Part shown: positions 34,069 through 39,181 of the stretch, piece by piece
Layout of the letters: the number at the start of each line of letters is the position of its first letter
Position numbering within the stretch: the stretch's first letter is position 1
From: Acidobacteria bacterium UBA823
GTDB lineage: Bacteria; Acidobacteriota; Vicinamibacteria; Vicinamibacterales; UBA823
Length of the DNA stretch: 39,181 nt
Reading direction: 5' to 3'
Assembly: GCA_002296225.1 (NCBI GenBank)
Contig: DBHR01000012.1
Coordinates: 1-39,181 of the forward strand
Notes under the pieces: generated by a model
Seen by the model: the letters and a program-made list of their open reading frames with translations, nothing else
Told to the model about the DNA's origin: nothing
Database searches by the model: none
Translations under genes and position numbers: made by a program

Positions 34069-35646
34069 ATGCTCGACACCATCATCCTTGTCGCCTACTT
34101 CCTCGGCATCTTCACAATCGGTTTCCACTTCGCGCGGAAGGAGCGAACAAGCCGCAACTACTTTCTGGCCGGCCGACACGTCGGCTGGTTCGCCATCGGG
34201 GCGTCGGTCTTCGCGACGAACATCGGCAGCGAGCACTTCATCGGCCTCGCCGGGTCAGGCGCATCGTCCGGTCTCGCAGTCGGGGCTTACGAATGGTCGG
34301 CTAGCCTGTGCCTCTTCGTCCTCGGCTGGTTGTTCTTACCGCATTACCTCAAGACCCGCGTCTTCACGATGCCCGAGTTCCTGGAGCGAAGATTCAGCCC
34401 GGGGTGCCGCACCTATCTCACGTGGGTTTCGGTCTTCGCCTATATCTTCACAAAGGTCTCGGTCTCATTGTTCGCCGGCGGCATCCTAATCCGTGAAGTG
34501 TTCGGCTGGGACTACATGACGTCCGCGATCCTGCTGGTAATCGCAACCGGCGCTTACACGATCGCTGGCGGTCTCGCGGCCGTGATCTACACCGACCTAG
34601 TCCAGGCATTTATCCTGATCGGTGGCGCGATCCTGCTGACGACACTCGGCCTGAACGAGGCGGGCGGCTTCGCCGCTTTGCGGGCGGCACTTCCTGACGA
34701 GTTCTTCCACATGTTGAAACCGGCGAGCGACCCACTGTACCCGTGGCCGGGAACGACGCTTGGCACGATCATCCTCGGGATCTGGTACTGGTGCACCGAC
34801 CAGGTAATCGTCCAGAAGACGCTCTCCGCAAAGCACCTAGATGACGCACGCAAGGGGACGATCTTCTGTGCCGCGCTGAAGATCTTACCGGTCTTCATCC
34901 TGGTCCTGCCCGGGCTTATCGCCAAGGCGCTCTGGCCAGAGGACGTGACCGGCGACAACGCCTATCCGTTACTCGTCCTCCGTCTGCTGCCGGCGGGCGT
35001 GCAAGGTTTAATGATTGCTGCATTGCTGGCGGCGCTCATGTCTTCGCTGAGTTCGGTCTTTAACTCGTGCTCGACCCTGCTTACGATGGACGTCTACAAG
35101 AGGCGGAACCCAGAGGCTGCCGAGAAGACACTGGTCTTCGTCGGACGTATGACGACGGCAGTCGTCGTCGTCGTCAGTATCCTCTGGATCCCGTTCATCC
35201 AGCACCTGAACACCGAGATCTACCAATATCTCCAGAGCATTCAGGCGAGCTTGGCCGCGCCGATCACAGCGACCTTCCTTATCGGTATCCTCTGGAAGGG
35301 AGCCACAGCACGCGCGGCCCTAACGACGCTCGTCTTCGGAGGTATCATGGGTGGCGGGCGATTCCTGCTCGACGTCTTACACAACGGCCTCGGCTGGGAC
35401 CTTGGCGGCCTCAACACGGTCGTGGAGTTTAGCTTCCTGAATTTCTCCGTCATCCTCTTCTTTGTTTCGGTTGGCCTGATGTTCTGGCTGAGCCAACCGA
35501 GCGAGCAACGTGACCCCGACGGCCTCGTCGACGTCACGCTCGACTGGAAGAACCACACCGCCGAGATTGCCGGCCGGACGACCGAGAAAATCATGACCGG
35601 CATTATTACCGTCGCGATCATCGGACTGTGGGCGTATTTTGGATAA
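34069..35646 (+). CDS. Sodium:solute symporter, SGLT-like, probable xylose uptake
   Basis: A 525-residue membrane transporter with about 14 helices. The motif SRNYFLAGRHVGWFAIGASV, followed by ATNIGSEHFIGLAGSG, matches the vibrio SGLT-type sugar branch of the SSS family. The Trp-Tyr-Trp-Cys-Thr-Asp-Gln motif near residue 240 is also typical of sugar members. Starting six bases after xylA, it very probably imports xylose with sodium; the sugar is inferred from context. It differs clearly from the ActP-type symporter at 19013. Confidence 0.9.
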   Translation: MLDTIILVAYFLGIFTIGFHFARKERTSRNYFLAGRHVGWFAIGASVFATNIGSEHFIGLAGSGASSGLAVGAYEWSASLCLFVLGWLFLPHYLKTRVFTMPEFLERRFSPGCRTYLTWVSVFAYIFTKVSVSLFAGGILIREVFGWDYMTSAILLVIATGAYTIAGGLAAVIYTDLVQAFILIGGAILLTTLGLNEAGGFAALRAALPDEFFHMLKPASDPLYPWPGTTLGTIILGIWYWCTDQVIVQKTLSAKHLDDARKGTIFCAALKILPVFILVLPGLIAKALWPEDVTGDNAYPLLVLRLLPAGVQGLMIAALLAALMSSLSSVFNSCSTLLTMDVYKRRNPEAAEKTLVFVGRMTTAVVVVVSILWIPFIQHLNTEIYQYLQSIQASLAAPITATFLIGILWKGATARAALTTLVFGGIMGGGRFLLDVLHNGLGWDLGGLNTVVEFSFLNFSVILFFVSVGLMFWLSQPSEQRDPDGLVDVTLDWKNHTAEIAGRTTEKIMTGIITVAIIGLWAYFG

Positions 35647-35660
35647 TAAGAATCTCTGGT

Positions 35661-35692
35661 CTCTAGTCTTTGGCTGTCCCCAAACACTAGAG
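35661..35692. repeat. Hairpin repeat between the symporter gene and cutC
   Basis: CTCTAGTCTTTGG (35661-35673) pairs with CCAAACACTAGAG (35680-35692) around loop CTGTCC, giving 12 pairs and one C-C mismatch. The left arm is identical over 13 bases to the one at 32780-32792, and AGAGCCGT follows both. Loop length is six in both copies, although the stems differ in the apical part. Confidence 0.7.
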
Positions 35693-35708
35693 CCGTCGAG
35701 TCGAAAAT

Positions 35709-36455
35709 ATGTCACGTGAAATTCTCGTCGAGGTGTGCGTCGATGCAATCGACGGCGCGGTCGCGGCCGAGGCAGGCGGCGCGCAGCGCGTTGAACTGTG
35801 TGCGGCGCTGCGCGAAGGCGGGCTAACACCGAGTGCCGGCACGATCGCCGTGACAAGACGACGGCTGACGGTCGATGTTCACGTAATGATCCGACCGCGG
35901 GGCGGTGACTTCCTCTATTCTGAAGCCGAGTTTGCGTCAATGCGGCGCGACGTGGAGATGGCGAAGCATTTGGATGTTAACGGCGTTGTCTTTGGTCTAC
36001 TGACACCGGATGGCAGCGTGGACATGAAGCAAACGGAACAACTTACCGAGCAAGCTCGGCCAATGTCAGCCACCTTTCATCGCGCGTTCGACATGGCCAG
36101 GGACCCAACGCGGTCGTTGGAAACTCTGATCGAACTCGGAATCGACCGGGTGCTGACTTCCGGTCATGAAGCATTCGCCTCCGAGGGGATCGACCTCCTT
36201 CGCGAACTCGTTGCCCAAGCCGGCGACCGGATCGTTGTAATGCCGGGGGGCGGGATTGACGAGCAAAGTCTACCAAGGATTCTCAACACCACCGGTGCGC
36301 GAGAAATTCATGTCACGGGCACAAAGGGGGTTGAGAGCGGCATGACGTATCGCAACCCACGGTGCTTCATGGGCATTGAGCCAGGCTCGTCCGAGTTTTC
36401 AACGACCATGACTGACGTCAATCGCATCCGTGCCTTGGTACAGTTGACGCAATAG
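35709..36455 (+). CDS. cutC: CutC family protein
   Basis: A 248-residue TIM-barrel protein. It begins with a Glu-Val-Cys-Val-Asp strand, then Gly-Gly-Ala-Gln-Arg-Val-Glu-Leu-Cys, HVMIRPRGGDF, GVVFGLLTPDG and ATFHRAFDM, all characteristic of CutC. Older work linked CutC to copper tolerance, but that role is disputed and the reaction is not known. It follows the sugar symporter by 62 bases, with a hairpin repeat between, so it may share the xylose transcript. That placement favours a role in sugar metabolism over copper. The ATG at 35709 lacks a strong ribosome binding site. Confidence 0.93.
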   Translation: MSREILVEVCVDAIDGAVAAEAGGAQRVELCAALREGGLTPSAGTIAVTRRRLTVDVHVMIRPRGGDFLYSEAEFASMRRDVEMAKHLDVNGVVFGLLTPDGSVDMKQTEQLTEQARPMSATFHRAFDMARDPTRSLETLIELGIDRVLTSGHEAFASEGIDLLRELVAQAGDRIVVMPGGGIDEQSLPRILNTTGAREIHVTGTKGVESGMTYRNPRCFMGIEPGSSEFSTTMTDVNRIRALVQLTQ

Positions 36456-36519
36456 TCTGGTGCTGGTCTCCGGATGTAGCTGAGAACCTGCGCCCGCTCA
36501 TCGACGGTAGCGGCTGCAA

Positions 36520-38847
36520 TCAGGGGTCCACAACTAACTGTGCTCGCCCGTCGAGGCGAACTGTTATTTCGCTGTCGTCTTCGAAGACCACCCTGACGTC
36601 GCGCGGCTCGTCGGCCCAATCAGTCAGCTCGAAACCGCCCGCACCCGGCCTGACGGCGATGCTGTCGAGACCAAACCCCAACCCACGCTCCCGGTCGATA
36701 TAGACCTGACCGAAGTGGTCGGTAATCCGGTTGTAGGCCTCGCTGGCGGCACCGTTGCCCCAGTCATAGATCGTGAAGACCCCGATCCCCACCCCCTCCG
36801 GGCTCGTCGTCCCACCGTGCCCATAGTTCTCCATCGTGAAGCCGTAGTCTTCAGGACCAAAAAACGGGTGGGCCTGCTCCCACTGTTCCCGTGCCATTGG
36901 ATTCTCGGGTGCGTACATCATGACGAACGACGACTTAAGTGCCGCGACCCCACGCTCGAAGAGGTGGGAATCTCCCGTCGCTTGGAAATAACGAAGAAAC
37001 AACTCCGCAAACAAACTCTGCCGTGAATCGTTCCACTCGCCGTCGGTGTTCATCACGCCGAAGCCACCCAGCGCCGGCACATAGATGAAAGGGGGCTGCC
37101 AGACCTGTTGGACCATCGAGAGCTCATCCAAAGTCCGTCGTCCCCAGCCTAGATACCGCTCGTCCCCGGTGACCCGCCAACTCTCGTAGAGTGCTTCCGC
37201 GGTCCAGAACATCGAAAACGTGTTCTGCTTAAACATGCCATTCCGTTCAAATACTCGTCCCACGTGCGTGTCCTGACCGAAGGCATTGCAAGACCAATAG
37301 GTCTCGAAATCCTCCCAGCGCCCCGTGCGGAGCGGGCCATCGACCACGGCCTCCATTGCGACCAGCGCTGCGTCTTGATAACGGGTCTGTCCAGTCATCT
37401 CTGCGAGCTTTAACAAAAAGGTGACGCTCATGCTCGTCTCGGGCGAATCACGGAACACGGCCGACGGTTCGAGTGTCTCGGGATGCAGCCACGACGGGAA
37501 GAAGCCGCTCGGCTCCTGCAAGGTCAAGAGCTTGTCAGCGTATGTGCGCGCGTAACCGAGCAAGTCCGAATCCGGCTCGAGCTCTTCGTACCACCGGAGC
37601 ATGAGGAGCGCCGTCCAACTGGCGTCGAGCACGTGATACCAAGCATCTCGACCGTCTCGGGCAACCCGTGGAACACGGCCGTCGATAGATGCACCGAGGT
37701 TGTCAGGGCTGCGGTTCGAGTTCGTCCAGTATGAGTGTTCCCAGCCTCTCGGGCGACGGTACGTCTTACTGGCGATCGTGACGCTCTCGTTGTCTGTTTT
37801 AATTACAGAAGGAAAGATGCCGTCGCGCATCGGCGCGGCCAAAGCGAGCGCCTTCGTCAGTTTCGCCTTCTCCTCCAAATCGGCTGATCCAACCCGGCGA
37901 GCCCACCGCATAACACCGGACGCGCTGCGTAACGATGAAAACCAGGCCTGATTCCAGATCGAGAGGAATTCTCGCTGCTCCCACTCACCCGGGTAGTTCG
38001 GCGACTGGGTAACATTAACGATGAATTGTGGAGCACCGACACGCGTCCCGCCGATCTCAAACTCCTGCCAGACCGCATCTGCCCACGAGTCGAAGGCCCA
38101 GTCGTAGGTCCGCTCGACATATCGAGCCATCGGCACCCTGTTCGGTTCACCCTCCGCGTAGAGCGGCCGGGCCCAACGCTCCCAAAGGAACTGCGACACG
38201 CGGCGCCATGGATTAAATGGCTCCGCCGTGTCCTCGTATGCCGTCACAAAAAATGCAAGTTCGAGCTGTCCAGGCCCAACTGTCATCCCCGGAGCCTTCT
38301 GATAAAGGACATGGGTCGGAATCGACGTCAGCGACATGCCGACCCACGCGCGTCCGACTCGCGCGTCATAGTCCAGATACCAGGGATTGGCGGAGCGTTG
38401 GCCGACCAAGTCAAGGTCCGGGACGATGGCGAGAGTCGCTGGCCCTTCAGCAACGATGATGGCCGGCGACCGGAAAACGTGCTGGGCCGCCACGTAGCCA
38501 TCGTCGGGCGTCAGGTGCGGCAGCCAGTGAAAATCAGGTTCAAGTTCGAGCGTTATCGCCACCGCCAGGTCGTCTTGCTGGATCGCTCGGTCTGTGCTCC
38601 AGCGGAGGCCAACTCGCGACCACCCCCCGTCGAACGCTTCGACCTCAACCTCGGGTGACCCCAAGTCGGCCAAAACGGGCAGACTGAAGGTGGCAAACGA
38701 CCGGCCAGCAGACTCAATCCGATATCCGTCCCCGGCCCGAACGACGCGTGTCGCTAGCGGTTCTTCGCTAACGTGACCCACCGGCTCGGAAGCGCAGCCT
38801 ATGAAGAACACGATCGGTGCAAGCCAGCAGGTCACTCTAACGCCCAT
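36520..38847 (-). CDS. Secreted lipoprotein, probable alpha/alpha-barrel carbohydrate-active protein
   Basis: A 775-residue exported protein. The lipobox-like FFIGC (Cys18) follows a short signal. Residues about 30-220 look like a beta-sandwich. Residues about 240-700 are helix-rich, with repeated Trp/Tyr/Phe pairs and the spacing of an alpha/alpha six-hairpin barrel, as in many glycoside hydrolases, lyases and epimerases. A beta-rich tail ends in Val-Val-Asp-Pro. Stretches such as GWEHSYWTNSNRSPDN and FGPEDYGFTMENYGHGG may line an active site. AGGAG seven bases before the ATG at 38847 supports the start. I cannot name the family; a polysaccharide-acting enzyme is an inference from fold and the nearby xylose genes. 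Confidence 0.75.
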   Translation of the reverse strand: MGVRVTCWLAPIVFFIGCASEPVGHVSEEPLATRVVRAGDGYRIESAGRSFATFSLPVLADLGSPEVEVEAFDGGWSRVGLRWSTDRAIQQDDLAVAITLELEPDFHWLPHLTPDDGYVAAQHVFRSPAIIVAEGPATLAIVPDLDLVGQRSANPWYLDYDARVGRAWVGMSLTSIPTHVLYQKAPGMTVGPGQLELAFFVTAYEDTAEPFNPWRRVSQFLWERWARPLYAEGEPNRVPMARYVERTYDWAFDSWADAVWQEFEIGGTRVGAPQFIVNVTQSPNYPGEWEQREFLSIWNQAWFSSLRSASGVMRWARRVGSADLEEKAKLTKALALAAPMRDGIFPSVIKTDNESVTIASKTYRRPRGWEHSYWTNSNRSPDNLGASIDGRVPRVARDGRDAWYHVLDASWTALLMLRWYEELEPDSDLLGYARTYADKLLTLQEPSGFFPSWLHPETLEPSAVFRDSPETSMSVTFLLKLAEMTGQTRYQDAALVAMEAVVDGPLRTGRWEDFETYWSCNAFGQDTHVGRVFERNGMFKQNTFSMFWTAEALYESWRVTGDERYLGWGRRTLDELSMVQQVWQPPFIYVPALGGFGVMNTDGEWNDSRQSLFAELFLRYFQATGDSHLFERGVAALKSSFVMMYAPENPMAREQWEQAHPFFGPEDYGFTMENYGHGGTTSPEGVGIGVFTIYDWGNGAASEAYNRITDHFGQVYIDRERGLGFGLDSIAVRPGAGGFELTDWADEPRDVRVVFEDDSEITVRLDGRAQLVVDP

Positions 38848-38917
38848 GGGTCTCTCCTGTTGACGCAGTGCGGGTCCCGACGAACCAGAGTATACGGAAG
38901 GACCCGGACAAAACTGA

Positions 38918-39181
38918 CTAGGGTGCGAGCACCGCGTCCGCGATCGCTAAATACCCCGTCGCGGCGCCGAGCAGCTGGCTGACCTCGAGATACTCGTCAC
39001 ACACGTGTGCGTTGTGCTCAGAAGACGGACCGAAGCCGACGGTCGGCACGCCGACAGCACCAGCGCTGTAGGCAGCATTCGTGCAGAATTGATAGCTTCG
39101 CATCGAGGGATCGAGCCCGGCGCGACGCAATCCAGCGAGTGCCTGTTGCACCAGCACATGCGATTCATCAATCTCCCAAGG
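38918..39181 (-). CDS. M20-family hydrolase, C-terminal part (partial)
   Basis: The frame is open from the window edge to a TAG at 38918-38920 and gives 87 residues. It starts inside the protein with Pro-Trp-Glu-Ile-Asp-Glu-Ser-His. It has the late M20 pattern Val-Gly-Val-Pro-Thr-Val-Gly-Phe-Gly-Pro, then Glu-His-Asn-Ala-His-Val-x-Asp-Glu-Tyr, whose histidine is a zinc ligand. This is closest to the YgeY/ArgE-like branch. The N-terminal half, with the other metal ligands, is outside the window. It lies upstream of the 775-residue gene on the same strand, with a gap of 70 bases. Confidence 0.8.
   Translation of the reverse strand, partial: PWEIDESHVLVQQALAGLRRAGLDPSMRSYQFCTNAAYSAGAVGVPTVGFGPSSEHNAHVCDEYLEVSQLLGAATGYLAIADAVLAP

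Noticed and set aside
36453..36475. Possible further copy of the xyl hairpin repeat after cutC
   Set aside because: TAGTCTGGTGCT resembles the left arm loosely but needs gaps, overlaps the cutC stop and does not fold.
1..39181. CRISPR arrays, insertion sequences, prophage or toxin-antitoxin modules
   Set aside because: No regularly spaced repeats, transposase motifs, terminal inverted repeats, phage proteins or paired small toxin/antitoxin frames were seen.

Overview
The window looks like a piece of chromosome from a Gram-negative heterotroph, most likely an uncultured Acidobacteriota of the Vicinamibacteria kind. That placement is an inference from gene content: secreted PIG-L hydrolases, several lipoprotein or signal-peptide peptidases, PQQ dehydrogenases, a RdhA-like protein, and a secreted DUF4177-like repeat protein. 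No 16S rRNA gene is present to settle it. Coding density is high, genes lie on both strands, and no transposase, integrase, phage gene or CRISPR array is visible.

Layout. (1) 1-5.6 kb is housekeeping: the tail of a membrane protein, a DUF5673-like protein, elongation factor P with an unusual residue at the modification site, an HtrA/DegP protease, and UvrA. (2) At 5870-5945 is tRNA-Thr(CGT). Its 3' 32 bases recur with two mismatches at 16545-16576 in the same orientation. This is the geometry of a tRNA-anchored genomic island. The 10.6 kb between the copies hold a large secreted PIG-L/LmbE protein, a small membrane protein, a PepSY membrane protein, a possible protease remnant, a co-directional set (triple-repeat secreted protein, 30-codon ORF, sulfatase, DacB-type carboxypeptidase), and a secreted MetX-like alpha/beta hydrolase. 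No integrase remains, so the island is a hypothesis.

(3) 16.6-23.1 kb is a periplasmic oxidation block. A dihaem cytochrome c is translationally coupled to a PQQ dehydrogenase. Next comes the yjcH-actP acetate uptake pair on the other strand, then a second PQQ dehydrogenase with a fused cytochrome c domain. Both dehydrogenases carry the Asp-x-Asp signature associated with lanthanide-dependent enzymes. Oxidation of alcohols outside and uptake of carboxylates inside is a plausible joint role. (4) 23.1-26.7 kb carries a reductive-dehalogenase-like iron-sulfur protein without a Tat signal, a TSUP permease, an M20 peptidase and an FmdB zinc ribbon. (5) 26.9-31.0 kb is a minus-strand run: a Tat-exported class V aminotransferase, an M19 dipeptidase lipoprotein, a conserved 168-residue protein of unknown function, and LarE.

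(6) 31.2-36.5 kb is a xylose locus: xylB, xylA, a sodium/sugar symporter and cutC. Related hairpin repeats sit between xylB and xylA and between the symporter and cutC, with a half copy before xylB. (7) 36.5-39.2 kb has a 775-residue secreted lipoprotein that is probably an alpha/alpha-barrel enzyme, and the C-terminal end of an M20 hydrolase cut by the window edge.

Family calls rest on motif reading alone; no database search was run. Starts were moved from the longest ORF wherever a ribosome binding site or signal peptide argued for it.
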